DNA of 64,000 nt from an uncultured Fodinibius sp. GTDB taxonomy: Bacteria > Bacteroidota > Rhodothermia > Balneolales > Balneolaceae. The DNA lies in contig CAJXMW010000001.1 of the NCBI GenBank assembly GCA_913056235.1, forward strand, positions 992,001 through 1,056,000. The letters run 5' to 3'. Below are positions 43,305-52,740 of the stretch, in pieces. The stretch's first letter is position 1. Each line of letters starts with the position of its first letter. The position numbers and the translations under genes were made by a program. The notes below the pieces were generated by a model. The model had not been told where the DNA came from and searched no databases. It worked only from the letters and a program-made list of their open reading frames with translations.

Positions 43305-44420
43305 ATGAGCGAAGCAGATAAAAAATGGATGAGCCTGGCGCTGGAGATAGCGGAACGCGGAGCGGGCTATGTATCTCCCAACCCTATGGTTGGCTGCGTA
43401 ATTGTCTCAGCTGATGGAAAAAAAGTAGGACAAGGTTTTCACGAGCGATATGGACAGGCACATGCTGAGCGCAACGCTCTGGATTCGGTTAATCACGAAG
43501 GATTGCTGGAAGGCGCTACGGTTTATATAACGCTTGAGCCATGTGCTCATCATGGCAACACGCCGCCATGCTGTGAGATGCTGGCCGAGCTGCCCATCAG
43601 TCGTGTAGTGGTGGCGATGGAAGATCCAACGCCGAAGGTTGCAGGCAAAGGAATTCAATATCTGCGTGATCATGATATTACCGTAGATGTTGGATTGATG
43701 AAAGAAGAGGCTGAACGTCTCAATAAGTTCTTTTTGCACTATCAGACGCATAACCGCCCCTTTGTGACACTTAAAATTGCCCAGACGCTGGATGGTTATA
43801 TTGCGGCGCCCGATGGCAGCTCAGAATGGATCAGCGGGCCAGAGTCGCGTGCTATGGTCCACAAGTGGCGTAGCGAGTACGATGCGGTGATGGTGGGGCG
43901 TAACACCGCGCTGCTGGATAATCCGCGCCTGACCGTACGGCACGTAGAAGGCCGCCAGCCCAAGCGTATTGTGATTGATGGGCCACTGGATTTGCCGCGC
44001 GATCTCAATCTGTTTACTGATCAGTACGAGGAAAAAACGATCGTGCTGACGCATAACAAAGAAAAGTTTGAAAATGAAGCTGATCCCATGTTGAATATGC
44101 TGCAGTCGGATTACTTTCGGGGGCAGACGTTGCTGGTGGGTGAAAAAGAAGGGCACACTGATCTGGACGAGGCTTTCCGCGAGCTGGGTCATCTGCCGAT
44201 GACGTCGGTGCTTGTCGAAGCAGGACAGAGCTTGGCTTCGGCGCTGTTGCGTCAGAGGTTGGTGGACAAGGTGGAGTGCTTTATTGCACCCAAGATGCTG
44301 GGCGGTGGCACAAAATCGGTGTTAGGTGTAGGTATCAACCGTATGTCGGAGATTATGGAATTCCGCGACGTGCAGTGGCGACAAGTAGGCGACGATCTGT
44401 TGTTCAGTGGGTATTTCTAG
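43305..44420 (+). CDS. ribD: Bifunctional riboflavin deaminase/reductase RibD
   Basis: Catalyses the second and third steps of riboflavin synthesis. Of 371 residues. The N-terminal deaminase (about 1-145) has the zinc motif HAERNAL and EPCAHHGNTPPCC; the reductase (about 146-371) has the NADPH block FVTLKIAQTLDGYIAAPDG (in part), DAVMVGRNTALLDNPRLTVR and the end block EAGQSLASALL. Both domains look intact. ribE starts 79 bases later on the same strand. I looked for an FMN riboswitch in the 115 bases upstream of ribD and saw no RFN-like conserved sequence. Confidence 0.95.
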   Translation: MSEADKKWMSLALEIAERGAGYVSPNPMVGCVIVSADGKKVGQGFHERYGQAHAERNALDSVNHEGLLEGATVYITLEPCAHHGNTPPCCEMLAELPISRVVVAMEDPTPKVAGKGIQYLRDHDITVDVGLMKEEAERLNKFFLHYQTHNRPFVTLKIAQTLDGYIAAPDGSSEWISGPESRAMVHKWRSEYDAVMVGRNTALLDNPRLTVRHVEGRQPKRIVIDGPLDLPRDLNLFTDQYEEKTIVLTHNKEKFENEADPMLNMLQSDYFRGQTLLVGEKEGHTDLDEAFRELGHLPMTSVLVEAGQSLASALLRQRLVDKVECFIAPKMLGGGTKSVLGVGINRMSEIMEFRDVQWRQVGDDLLFSGYF

Positions 44421-44499
44421 TACCAGACACTGCATGGATTGCGAATCCCTTTTCAGTGTATATTATTACTAATTTAATTTACAAAATAAGCGATCGACA

Positions 44500-45102
44500 G
44501 TGTTTACAGGAATTATAAAATCAGTTGGTACGGTAGAAAAAATTACAAGTCTGGATGGCGGCAAGGAAATCACCATTGCCAGTGATTTTGCCAGTGAGGT
44601 ACAAATTGATCAGAGTATTAGCATCAACGGAGTTTGTCATACGGCTACAGCTACCGATGATACGACCTTTACCGTGCAGAGTGTGGAGGAGACCCTGCGC
44701 AAAACCAATATTGGTGATCTGTCCAAAGGAGATCATGTGAATCTGGAGCGCTCGCTCCGGGCCGATCAGCTGATGGACGGGCACATTGTGCAGGGCCATG
44801 TGGATGCGACCGGCACTATTCAACAGATTGAGCAGGAAGGCACCGACTGGCTGTTTACGGTCGAATATCCCGAAGAGTATTCAAATTTAATTGTGGGGCG
44901 TGGCAGTATTGCCATCGACGGCATTAGCCTGACGGTGGCCAATGAGCAGGAGAATAGTTTTACCGTGGCTATCATCCCTTATACTTACGAGCACACCAAT
45001 CTATACGAGAAACAGGCTAGCGACACTGTGAATCTCGAGTTTGACGTCATTGGGAAATATGTAGCAAAGTACCTGTCCAATCGCGACAATGAGTTATCCT
45101 AA
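44500..45102 (+). CDS. ribE: Riboflavin synthase alpha subunit
   Basis: Turns two 6,7-dimethyl-8-ribityllumazine molecules into riboflavin and the pyrimidine precursor. Of 200 residues with the two lumazine-binding repeats: MFTGIIKSVG with SINGVCHTATA (repeat 1) and GHVDATGTI with SIAIDGISLTV (repeat 2), ending in VIGKYVAKYL. The trimer puts the active site between repeats of neighbours. The start is GTG at 44500, fixed by the invariant MFTGI. It follows ribD in the same direction; ribBA and ribH must be elsewhere. Confidence 0.95.
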   Translation: MFTGIIKSVGTVEKITSLDGGKEITIASDFASEVQIDQSISINGVCHTATATDDTTFTVQSVEETLRKTNIGDLSKGDHVNLERSLRADQLMDGHIVQGHVDATGTIQQIEQEGTDWLFTVEYPEEYSNLIVGRGSIAIDGISLTVANEQENSFTVAIIPYTYEHTNLYEKQASDTVNLEFDVIGKYVAKYLSNRDNELS

Positions 45103-45167
45103 AAGCGATAACATTTTTCAGGTTCTGAAAAATGGAACTCTGAAAGGTTATTAAAATATTTCCCGAC

Positions 45168-45201
45168 CTGACAGCGAATCGCGTAGATTCCTGTCAGCGT
45201 T
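45168..45201 (+). terminator. Hairpin terminator after ribE
   Basis: CTGACAG (45168-45174) and GAATC (45176-45180) pair with GATTC (45186-45190) and CTGTCAG (45191-45197), one bulged base, 5-base loop, then CGTTTT. Located 65 bases after ribE. Confidence 0.55.
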
Positions 45202-45260
45202 TTCACGAAAAAACTTTTCAGATCTTAAGGAACTGGACACTCAGTTTTAAACATAAACGC

Positions 45261-45283
45261 TTTCCGGTTCCCCAACCGGGAAA
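45261..45283 (-). terminator. Hairpin past the end of lptD
   Basis: CCGGTT (45264-45269) pairs with AACCGG (45274-45279), 4-base loop, extended by T-G and T-A pairs. It lies 17 bases after the lptD stop on the leftward strand and is followed by a moderately T-rich stretch; likely the lptD terminator. Confidence 0.5.
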
Positions 45284-45299
45284 TGTTGAAAGGTTGTTG

Positions 45300-48017
45300 C
45301 TAGAAGCCCTGTGGGCGGCGGCCGGTGGGACTTGAAGAGCGCTGTAGGTTGTTGAGGCCGGGAAGCTTCTGGAAAATGGTTTGCAGTCGCCCGGCATTTA
45401 CCTTCAGTGAGAAGAAATAATATTTGTTGTCCCCAAATGGGTTCATGGTAAACGAGAGATCCCAGCAGTGTAGGTTCCGGCTCAGCGAAAATTGCGAAGG
45501 GGTCAGCTTTTTGCGGACGAAATCGTAGCCTATCTCGGTACGGAAATCCCACTTGGGCGTCAGCTTCAGATTAATATTGCGGGCATTGATGGTAGCTGAT
45601 TTATTGTCTTCGCCATTGGGATTGAGCGACCATCGGTAGCTGAAATCAACTGAAAAAGAAAAAGGGGAGTTGAACTCCTGTACGGGCCGGTCATTAAAGT
45701 GGGGATCCACCGGGTGAAAAATGTTCTGATTCAGGGGGTTGTAATTGGCAGGATAGTACGGTTTGTCGGCCGGTTCAAATCCGCTTTCGCCCCACTGCAC
45801 TGAGTAACTTGTACTGGTTGAAAACTGAGTGAGCTCCAGTGGTTTGCCGGACTCAGCAATCAGAAATTTATCAATCTTCTGCCCGCGGTCGTTACGCTCG
45901 TAAAAGTTGAACCGCGCGTTGGCTCGAATATCCAATCCCGGGAGAATGCGGGCCGTCAGCGAGCTGTTAAGGTCGGCAAGTTTGACACTGTCAGCCGCAA
46001 AATTGTAGTTGGTGTTAAAGTTTAGCTGATCAATCAGGTCAATCACCTCTTCCTGTTTTTCACCAGTGGAATCGCGCTCAACCCGTTTAGCCTCGAACCG
46101 GTTGTTAATGCTTAAGCCGATGGATCGCTGTTCACCGCTGCCAGGCCCCCCAAACACTTGATTTTCAAAAATCGAGTATTGCTGGGTGGGAATAGTTCCA
46201 TCATCTCGCTGAGGACCGGTTTGCACTGTGCGATAAAAACCCCAGTAGTCACTACTGAAGTCCGGCCGATAATTGAGCGAAATATTCGGTTTAAAGACGT
46301 GACGAAAACTCTGGATATTACCGACCTTTAGATTCATCATCCCATAAACCGTAGTGTTAAAGTTAAGGCTGGTATTAAACTCACGGCCGGAAGTAAAGCC
46401 ACGCACCTTGCGTTCTCTGACTTCGTTGGAGTCAGGATCAAACGATTTACGAACGGAGGTAGGATACCAATATTCCGTAAAGTTTCCGCGGACACTTACA
46501 TTGAGGAATTGGTTGGGAATGATCTGGTTCATGTTGAGAGACAGATTTTGCTGGAAGCCAAATTTGTAGTGTTCATTATTATCGGTCGCCTGGCGATACT
46601 TCGAGGGATCCAGCAATGCATCGAACCAGCCAATGCGAGCTGAGTCGCCACGGACAGGTACAAAGTTGTAGTTGGACTTAAAGCTGTTATCGTATCCTAC
46701 CGTTATAGTCTCATACCACTTGCTGTCCTGTCCTGAGGTTTGATCGTTGGCAAAAGGGGAAAATGTTTTAAGCCGAAAATTCATTTCCGGTCCGGAAATA
46801 GTAGTTTTGTTGCTCAGGAAGTTACGGTTCTGCCTGACAGACAAATTTAAATTGTAGGTATCCTCGGGATGTCGGTACCGGTAATTGATATTTGAGCTGG
46901 CGTTGGTTTGTGCCCGCTCCGAGGGGTTGTAGGAATTTTGTTGGTAATAATCGGCCGTACGCAACTCGATAGAGCTGTTAAGGCTGGCATAGGGCGAAAA
47001 CTGCTGGTCGTGGGTTATCCGTATGTTCTTTTGTACAGTAGATCGAAACCCCGGATCCGTTGGTTCCAGTCCGCTGTTATCTTTAGAATAGCCAATACGG
47101 ACGTTACCGCTCAGTTTGTTACGAATTCGATAATTGACCTGACCGTTCACGTAGTAGGTGCCTGAGGTAAAAATATCTCCGGAAATTTGGCCCGTCAGGT
47201 AGTCGTTGAAGTATTGGAACCAGCCGATATTTTGTAAGCCGATGCCTCTGTTTTGCCGATCCTGATAAGCATAGGTGGGTTCCAGGATACCGGACTGTCG
47301 CTTGTCGATTTTACCCGGTAGATAGCCAAAAGGGAAAACCAGCGGATAGGGAATATCCAGGATAAAAAGCCGGGCCCGCTCAAAGAACACTTTTTCTTGG
47401 TCAACCACCTTCATTTTGGCCGCTTTGATATAATAGTGGGGATGGTCGAGCTGGCAGGTCGAGTAAATGGCGTCCTCGAGGAATACCACGTGCGGACTCG
47501 TATTTTTAACTTTAGTGCCAATCAGGTTCCCATCCTGCACCTTAACACGTGCTACCTCAAAGCGTCCCTGCTCGGTCTTGTAATTAAATTTGATATTATT
47601 GCTGCGTACCCGGTCTTGTTCGCGGATCAGAACGGGTTGCGATAGCGTATCTTGAGGTGTTTGCGTGTTGGCCCTAACCAAGCTGCTGTCGAGGTTCATG
47701 GCTACTTTGCCAGCTTTAAGCTGGCCGGCGCTATGATTGACGGAAGCCGAACCATAGAGTGTGGCTACACGATTTTTCTTAAAGTCGAAGACAAGCGAAT
47801 CGCTGGATTGAAAATTAACCTGCCCTTCCTGTTCCGGCTCACTGGTTCCCTGACCTCTGCCCGCCTGGGGACGTCCTGTACCTGCACCGCCGCGCCCGAT
47901 GCGAGCCGAATCTTGCACTGCAGTAGTATCCTGGGCCTGCGCCAGCTGTCCACATCCCAACAAAAGCACCAGCACCAATAAGGGGCACCAACCGGAATAT
48001 TTAGAAGTTATTTTCAT
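45300..48017 (-). CDS. lptD: LPS-assembly protein LptD homologue (outer-membrane barrel)
   Basis: Outer-membrane protein of 905 residues. Export signal at 1-29 (ending AQAQ). An OstA/LptA-like beta-jellyroll runs from about 65 to 200 (VATLYGSASVNHSAGQLKAGKV in part, GTKVKNTSPHVVFLEDAIYSTC in part), and the rest is a long series of alternating polar/aromatic strands of a large barrel (for example NKYYFFSLKVN, WDFRTEIGYDFVRKKL). This is the layout of the Bacteroidota LptD, which inserts LPS into the outer leaflet. A Gly/Gln/Arg-rich low-complexity stretch (GRGGAGTGRPQAGRGQG) precedes the jellyroll. Convergent with ribE; the FtsB-like gene lies upstream on the same strand. Confidence 0.87.
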   Translation of the reverse strand: MKITSKYSGWCPLLVLVLLLGCGQLAQAQDTTAVQDSARIGRGGAGTGRPQAGRGQGTSEPEQEGQVNFQSSDSLVFDFKKNRVATLYGSASVNHSAGQLKAGKVAMNLDSSLVRANTQTPQDTLSQPVLIREQDRVRSNNIKFNYKTEQGRFEVARVKVQDGNLIGTKVKNTSPHVVFLEDAIYSTCQLDHPHYYIKAAKMKVVDQEKVFFERARLFILDIPYPLVFPFGYLPGKIDKRQSGILEPTYAYQDRQNRGIGLQNIGWFQYFNDYLTGQISGDIFTSGTYYVNGQVNYRIRNKLSGNVRIGYSKDNSGLEPTDPGFRSTVQKNIRITHDQQFSPYASLNSSIELRTADYYQQNSYNPSERAQTNASSNINYRYRHPEDTYNLNLSVRQNRNFLSNKTTISGPEMNFRLKTFSPFANDQTSGQDSKWYETITVGYDNSFKSNYNFVPVRGDSARIGWFDALLDPSKYRQATDNNEHYKFGFQQNLSLNMNQIIPNQFLNVSVRGNFTEYWYPTSVRKSFDPDSNEVRERKVRGFTSGREFNTSLNFNTTVYGMMNLKVGNIQSFRHVFKPNISLNYRPDFSSDYWGFYRTVQTGPQRDDGTIPTQQYSIFENQVFGGPGSGEQRSIGLSINNRFEAKRVERDSTGEKQEEVIDLIDQLNFNTNYNFAADSVKLADLNSSLTARILPGLDIRANARFNFYERNDRGQKIDKFLIAESGKPLELTQFSTSTSYSVQWGESGFEPADKPYYPANYNPLNQNIFHPVDPHFNDRPVQEFNSPFSFSVDFSYRWSLNPNGEDNKSATINARNINLKLTPKWDFRTEIGYDFVRKKLTPSQFSLSRNLHCWDLSFTMNPFGDNKYYFFSLKVNAGRLQTIFQKLPGLNNLQRSSSPTGRRPQGF

Positions 48018-48131
48018 TTAACGATGCTGGTACGGGATTAAAGCTAAAGGGGTGTTGTAATAACAGAATTTCAAATTCCATATTATAAGGTAGCAGCAAT
48101 ACGTGACGTAGATAAGCCACAAGCAGATTTA

Positions 48132-48437
48132 TTAGTCAATCTCTTTGATTTTATAAACCGTTTCTCCCTCTTTCTTCATGCCATATTCCTCACGGGCAAT
48201 GCGTTCCAACAAAAAGGGATCGGTTTTTAAATTCTCAATTTTCTGCTTTAAAAGACGGGTTTCGGCTTTAAGTTGTTCCTTTTTGGCCTTAAGCTCTGCT
48301 TTGCGCTGGCCAAGCTTGATACGCGTCCAGATACTGTAGGTGTCGATAAAGGTGAACCAGATCACCACAAAGCCGCCCAGAATCAAGAAGAGGAACGACT
48401 TTCGCCACCGTAAAGGATTAAGCACTTGAAGGTTCAT
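48132..48437 (-). CDS. FtsB/DivIC-type septum formation initiator protein
   Basis: Small bitopic protein of about 101 residues from the ATG at 48437. One membrane helix (FLFLILGGFVVIWFTFI) is followed by a heptad-rich coiled coil (RKAELKAKKEQLKAETRLLKQKIENLK in part) and the family end block FLLERIAREEYGMKKEGETVYKI. FtsB/DivIC joins FtsL and FtsQ in the divisome and helps switch on septal wall synthesis. A GTG at 48491 would add 18 residues of non-family sequence, so I prefer 48437. The gene lies between lptD and the divergent PLD gene. Confidence 0.85.
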   Translation of the reverse strand: MNLQVLNPLRWRKSFLFLILGGFVVIWFTFIDTYSIWTRIKLGQRKAELKAKKEQLKAETRLLKQKIENLKTDPFLLERIAREEYGMKKEGETVYKIKEID

Positions 48438-48500
48438 CTGTAAGTTGCTTAAGGCCACATTATTGCCGAATATTATGTCCGAAAATACCACAAATTATAG

Positions 48501-50459
48501 ATGAAAAACAACCTAATGCATTTCAGGCGTTGGCTGGTCACGTTGGCTTTTTGTTTGATACCTCTTTTCGTGCATTCCATGCAGCCCCATCCAGATAGCA
48601 GTTCCGTTGAGTGGATTAAACCCTATTTTAATATGCCGGCCGATTATTCGGTGGCGCTATCAGGTAATATGAGCAAAAGCAGTGCAGATCTGATCGGGTC
48701 GCTGGAACAACTTATTGAGCAGGCTACCCATAGCATTGATTTGGCTATTTATGATCTTGAACATCCACGGATTGCCCAGTCGTTGGCTGAAGCGAAAAAG
48801 CGAGGCGTGTCGGTGCGTATTGTTACTGATAATTACCATCGTACTGATGCCGAAGAAATTGATTCTACCATCTGGGCAACACTCCGCCAGGCCCGAATTA
48901 CTTCCATTGACGATGACGGGGATATCTATCGGGCTGAAGGCGGTATTGTTGATCATTCACTAACCAACTCAGGCGCCGATATGCATCACAAGTTTGCGAT
49001 AATTGATGCCGAGAATGCTAGGCCTGACGACGATTATCTCTGGACTGGATCCACGAATCTCACCCTGACCGGTGCGTACAACACGAATAATACAATTGTG
49101 ATTAAAGACAGTGGCATTGCCGATGCTTATTTGGCGGAGTTTGAGCAGATGTGGGGCAGTCCCGGTGACAACCCCAATGCTCGGCGCGCGCGTTTTCATA
49201 AAGATAAAAAGGAGGTCAGTGCTCATACTTATTTCGTGGATGATACGCGCGTGGAGGTCTATTTTTCACCAATCAATCGTGATGATACCAAACCTAGTAT
49301 TATGAACCGGCTGGTGGAGGTGATCCGCAGTGAGGCCCAACACGATATTGCATTCCAAGCCTTTGCTATCACACCAAGTATTCCCCTGAGCCGTACCATC
49401 TGGGATATGTCAGCTACTGGAGAGGTAGCGTTATACGGTCTCATTGATCCGCTGTTTTATTACCGTTATAAAAACAATGGAGATATCTGGGCATCACCAG
49501 CATCAAAGGTGAAAAATCGCACCATATTGCCAGCTAATGAGATGCGCAAACTCCACCACAAGGTGATGTTGTTGGATGGCAACCATCCCGATTCTTCAGA
49601 TCAGGGTGTAACCATTGCAGGGTCATATAACTTTTCAAAAAATGCCGAAGTAAATAACGATGAGAATCTGCTGATTATTTATTCGGATCGAATCACGAAC
49701 CAGTATTACCAGGATTTTAAGGGTGCAATCCGTCGAGCCAAACGGCAGGCAAAAGTGCCGGCGCCGCCCATCAAAAGTGAGCAGTGGTACACCGTCAAAG
49801 AAGTAAGGGATGGTAGCCGGTTTACCATCGAGGTGTTGCCGGGTTTTGAATACGACGTAGAATTTCTGGGGGTGGATATGCCGCGTGTGTATGCCGGTAA
49901 CGACTCGTCGGAGTACTATTCGGCAGAGGCGTCCGAGTATCTGCGCAATCTTATTTCCGGAGCTGAAGTTCGGCTGCAAGGCCCATCCGGAGAGGAGCCT
50001 GAGGCGCGCTATGGGGCGTTCCAATCATATGTAACGCTTCAAAAGGAGGGCAGAAAGATCCCGCTAAACAGACAGTTGTTGCAAAGAGGTTTTGGGCAAT
50101 ACGATAAATATTATGCTCAGCATCCTGATTCGGTGAGCGCGTACCGACAGTACGAGCAGCAGGCCCGATCAGGAGGAGTGGGTTTCTGGAAGCATCCCGA
50201 AAAAATTGGCCAGCGATTTTCCAGGGCAGAGATTATCGACAAGCAGTCGGAGCCTTCGGATGCTTTTCCAATCAATATCAACACGGCGGATGAAGCCCTG
50301 CTTGACTTGTTGCCGGGCATCGGGCCGGCTTATGCGGGACGTATTATTGCCTACCGCAAGCAACACGGCAACTTCACGGATGTGGATCAGCTCCGGAATA
50401 TCAGGGGTATTGGTCCCAAGACAATGCAGAAATTACGTCCCAATGTAGTAGTAGAGTAG
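48501..50459 (+). CDS. Exported phospholipase D-like protein fused to SNase-like and HhH domains
   Basis: Protein of 652 residues with a signal peptide at 1-26. Two PLD catalytic motifs are intact: HHKFAIID at 162-169 with WTGSTNLT, and HHKVMLLD at 352-359 with AGSYNFS, so it can form a PLD active site, most likely nuclease or phosphodiesterase. A staphylococcal-nuclease-like domain follows (about 428-563), but its catalytic positions look lost: DGS where DGD is expected, Glu454 and Arg462 where Arg and Glu are expected, and YGA for YGR. A tandem helix-hairpin-helix ComEA-like domain (about 590-648) ends it. Probably a periplasmic or external DNA-acting enzyme; the domain trio is unusual. Confidence 0.85.
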   Translation: MKNNLMHFRRWLVTLAFCLIPLFVHSMQPHPDSSSVEWIKPYFNMPADYSVALSGNMSKSSADLIGSLEQLIEQATHSIDLAIYDLEHPRIAQSLAEAKKRGVSVRIVTDNYHRTDAEEIDSTIWATLRQARITSIDDDGDIYRAEGGIVDHSLTNSGADMHHKFAIIDAENARPDDDYLWTGSTNLTLTGAYNTNNTIVIKDSGIADAYLAEFEQMWGSPGDNPNARRARFHKDKKEVSAHTYFVDDTRVEVYFSPINRDDTKPSIMNRLVEVIRSEAQHDIAFQAFAITPSIPLSRTIWDMSATGEVALYGLIDPLFYYRYKNNGDIWASPASKVKNRTILPANEMRKLHHKVMLLDGNHPDSSDQGVTIAGSYNFSKNAEVNNDENLLIIYSDRITNQYYQDFKGAIRRAKRQAKVPAPPIKSEQWYTVKEVRDGSRFTIEVLPGFEYDVEFLGVDMPRVYAGNDSSEYYSAEASEYLRNLISGAEVRLQGPSGEEPEARYGAFQSYVTLQKEGRKIPLNRQLLQRGFGQYDKYYAQHPDSVSAYRQYEQQARSGGVGFWKHPEKIGQRFSRAEIIDKQSEPSDAFPININTADEALLDLLPGIGPAYAGRIIAYRKQHGNFTDVDQLRNIRGIGPKTMQKLRPNVVVE

Positions 50460-50541
50460 CTTGGTGAAACATCTTTTTTGGAGCGCACATTTTTTAGACA
50501 TTACTATTTTGTGATCAAGTAATTGTTAAAAGTGAGCAGCA

Positions 50542-51468
50542 ATGAATGAATCAATTGATGCAATTCGGTTAAACCTGGGTGATGGCGGGTTGATGGTGAT
50601 GAATATCTCGCTGGCCATTATCATGTTTGGGGTAGCATTGGAACTGAGTGTTCGTGATTTTGAGCGGCTGATCAATGAACCCAAATCGACGTTGGTGGGA
50701 GTGTTTTCACAGTTTATGCTGTTGCCTGCGTTGACTTTTTTGCTGGTGCTGTTTTTTGAGCCGCATCCCAGCATGGCGCTTGGGATGTTTATGGTGGCGG
50801 CCTGTCCGGGGGGTAATATTTCCAATTTCTTTTCACTGCTGGCCAACGGCAACGCGGCACTTTCGGTAAGTATGACGGCCATCGCCACGCTGTTGGCAAT
50901 CATTATGACGCCTTTCAATTTTGCGCTTTGGGCCAGCTTCTACGAGCCGACCCATGCTATTCTGAGAGATATCCACATTAATATCTGGGAGGTGTTTAAA
51001 ATTATTGGGCTCATTTTGGGTATTCCGTTGATTGCGGGAATGCTGGTCCGCCATTTCAAAGAATCGTTGGCCGACCGCATTGGAGGGTGGATCAAATGGT
51101 TTGGGATCGTCTTTTTTGCCGGTTTCATACTGGTGGCATTCAGCATGAATTTCAAAAATTTTCTGAATTATGTGCATTTGGTTATTGCACTGGTCTTTTT
51201 CCATAATGCCTTTGCTCTGCTTGGGGGATACGGCCTGGCGGCAGTTTTTAATCTGCCAAAGCGCGACCGAAAATCGATCGCTATTGAAACCGGAATCCAA
51301 AATTCAGGTTTGGGTCTGCTTTTGATCTTTAATTTTTTCGACGGTCTTGGCGGAATGGCGCTGGTGGCGGCCTGGTGGGGGATCTGGCACGTCATTACCG
51401 GGCTGGCGATTGGTTGGTACTGGTCGATTGGAAAGGCAGCCCTCCAAGGTGTATTCAGCAATGCGTAG
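50542..51468 (+). CDS. Bile acid:sodium symporter family transporter
   Basis: Membrane transporter of 308 residues with about nine to ten helices, of the BASS/SBF (ASBT-like) family. It shows the core block FMVAACPGGNISNFFSLLANGNAALSVSMTAIAT (given in part, about 92-125), with the crossing-helix sodium-site sequence, and the second repeat block IETGIQNSGLGLLLIF, with the E-x-G-x-Q-N sodium motif. Substrates of bacterial members include pantoate, bile acids and other carboxylates; here unknown. Its last 8 bases overlap the start of the acyltransferase gene, so the two are one transcript. Confidence 0.87.
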   Translation: MNESIDAIRLNLGDGGLMVMNISLAIIMFGVALELSVRDFERLINEPKSTLVGVFSQFMLLPALTFLLVLFFEPHPSMALGMFMVAACPGGNISNFFSLLANGNAALSVSMTAIATLLAIIMTPFNFALWASFYEPTHAILRDIHINIWEVFKIIGLILGIPLIAGMLVRHFKESLADRIGGWIKWFGIVFFAGFILVAFSMNFKNFLNYVHLVIALVFFHNAFALLGGYGLAAVFNLPKRDRKSIAIETGIQNSGLGLLLIFNFFDGLGGMALVAAWWGIWHVITGLAIGWYWSIGKAALQGVFSNA

Positions 51469-52726
51469 TAACTACCTCTGGTATCAGTTTTTTCGGTATG
51501 GCGTAGTATGTCCAGCCCTGCAGATGTTTCATTCTGAGATTACCGTGGGCGGTGCCGATAAGATCCCGCAAGATAAGCCGGTCATTTTTGTGGGCAACCA
51601 TCAGAATGCACTGATGGATGCCCTGCACGTCGTAACCAATACCCAATTGTTTGTGCATTTTTTGACGCGGGCCGAGCCATTCCAGATGCCAGTGTTGAAG
51701 CATTTTTTTCGCTCGCTGAATATGCTCCCGGTCTACCGTATCCGTGATGGTTTTAGTACAATCCGTAAAAATGCCGCAACCTTTGGACAGTGTTACCAAC
51801 GGCTGGCACAGGGCGATGCGGTGCTCGTTTTTGCGGAGGCGAATCACGACCTCAAACGGAGAGTGCGCCCGCTAAGCAAAGGGTTTACCCGCATTGCTTT
51901 TGGCGCAGAGCAGAATTATAACTGGTCGCTGGATCTGCAAGTACAACCGGTGGGACTAAGTTATGGTCGGCATCGGAAATCACAGACGCCCGTCCATGTT
52001 GAGTTTGGAGATTGTATTCCGGTGGCAGATTTCAAGCAGCAATATGAGAAAGACAAGCGAGAGGCGGCTCATCAGCTCAAATTGGCAGCTGCCCAAGAAC
52101 TCAAGCAAGTGACCATGCACGTTCCATCCTTGGACAACTATCCCATTTATCACTTACTGCTGGATGAGTTGGAGTCGGATAGAAGTAAGGTGTTGGTCCC
52201 GGATATTGTGAATGATAGGGTGTCTGTGACTGCGGATTATGTCAATGAAGAGAGGGTGGAGGAATCAAAAAAGTTAATCAAAAAGGCTGATAGCAATGGG
52301 GTTAAGTTAGCCGATTTTGTAAACTCGACATCCTTTAGTGTTGGTGATTTACTGTTGAGTCCGCTGTACATTTTTGCCCTGATCAACAATGCCATTCCAT
52401 ACGGATTTGTACACTGGGTTACGAGCGACTATATCGAGGATCATGTCTTTGACGCCACGGCCAAGTTTCTGCTGGGGTTGTTTATGCTACCTGTTTATTA
52501 CTTGGTGATTAGTGTACTGTTGGGATTTGCAGGAGTGAACTTTTCATGGATAGGAGGATATTTTGTAGCAAGTGTGCTTACAGCACCGTTTTTCGTCCGG
52601 GCCAAAAATCTGTTGTCGACAAACAGTGCCCAGAAACTCAAGCAAAAAAAGCCGGTAGCCTATGAATCGCTAAAAACAGGACTGGATGAGTTTGAGGAAC
52701 TACGCGAGAAAATTTTAAAAGGATAG
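51461..52726 (+). CDS. 1-acylglycerol-3-phosphate acyltransferase family protein
   Basis: About 421 residues from the ATG at 51461, which overlaps the stop of the symporter gene by 8 bases. The PlsC-type domain has the catalytic motif NHQNALMD (HxxxxD variant, about residues 43-50), the substrate block FVHFLTRAEPF and RSLNMLPVYR, and VFAEANHD as the third motif. The C-terminal third holds two membrane segments near 310-370 and a basic tail. It likely adds an acyl chain to a lysophospholipid or another glycerol-phosphate lipid. A larger open reading from 51347 exists but lies inside the symporter gene. Confidence 0.87.
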   Translation: MRSNYLWYQFFRYGVVCPALQMFHSEITVGGADKIPQDKPVIFVGNHQNALMDALHVVTNTQLFVHFLTRAEPFQMPVLKHFFRSLNMLPVYRIRDGFSTIRKNAATFGQCYQRLAQGDAVLVFAEANHDLKRRVRPLSKGFTRIAFGAEQNYNWSLDLQVQPVGLSYGRHRKSQTPVHVEFGDCIPVADFKQQYEKDKREAAHQLKLAAAQELKQVTMHVPSLDNYPIYHLLLDELESDRSKVLVPDIVNDRVSVTADYVNEERVEESKKLIKKADSNGVKLADFVNSTSFSVGDLLLSPLYIFALINNAIPYGFVHWVTSDYIEDHVFDATAKFLLGLFMLPVYYLVISVLLGFAGVNFSWIGGYFVASVLTAPFFVRAKNLLSTNSAQKLKQKKPVAYESLKTGLDEFEELREKILKG

Positions 52727-52740
52727 TTGCTAGGTTATAG

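Noticed and set aside
49786-50189. Active staphylococcal nuclease domain
   Set aside because: The catalytic residues are replaced; the PLD part is the likely active site.
51347-51460. N-terminal extension of the acyltransferase
   Set aside because: The extra 38 residues lie inside the symporter gene, are Trp/Gly/Arg-rich and unlike the family; the ATG at 51461 fits.
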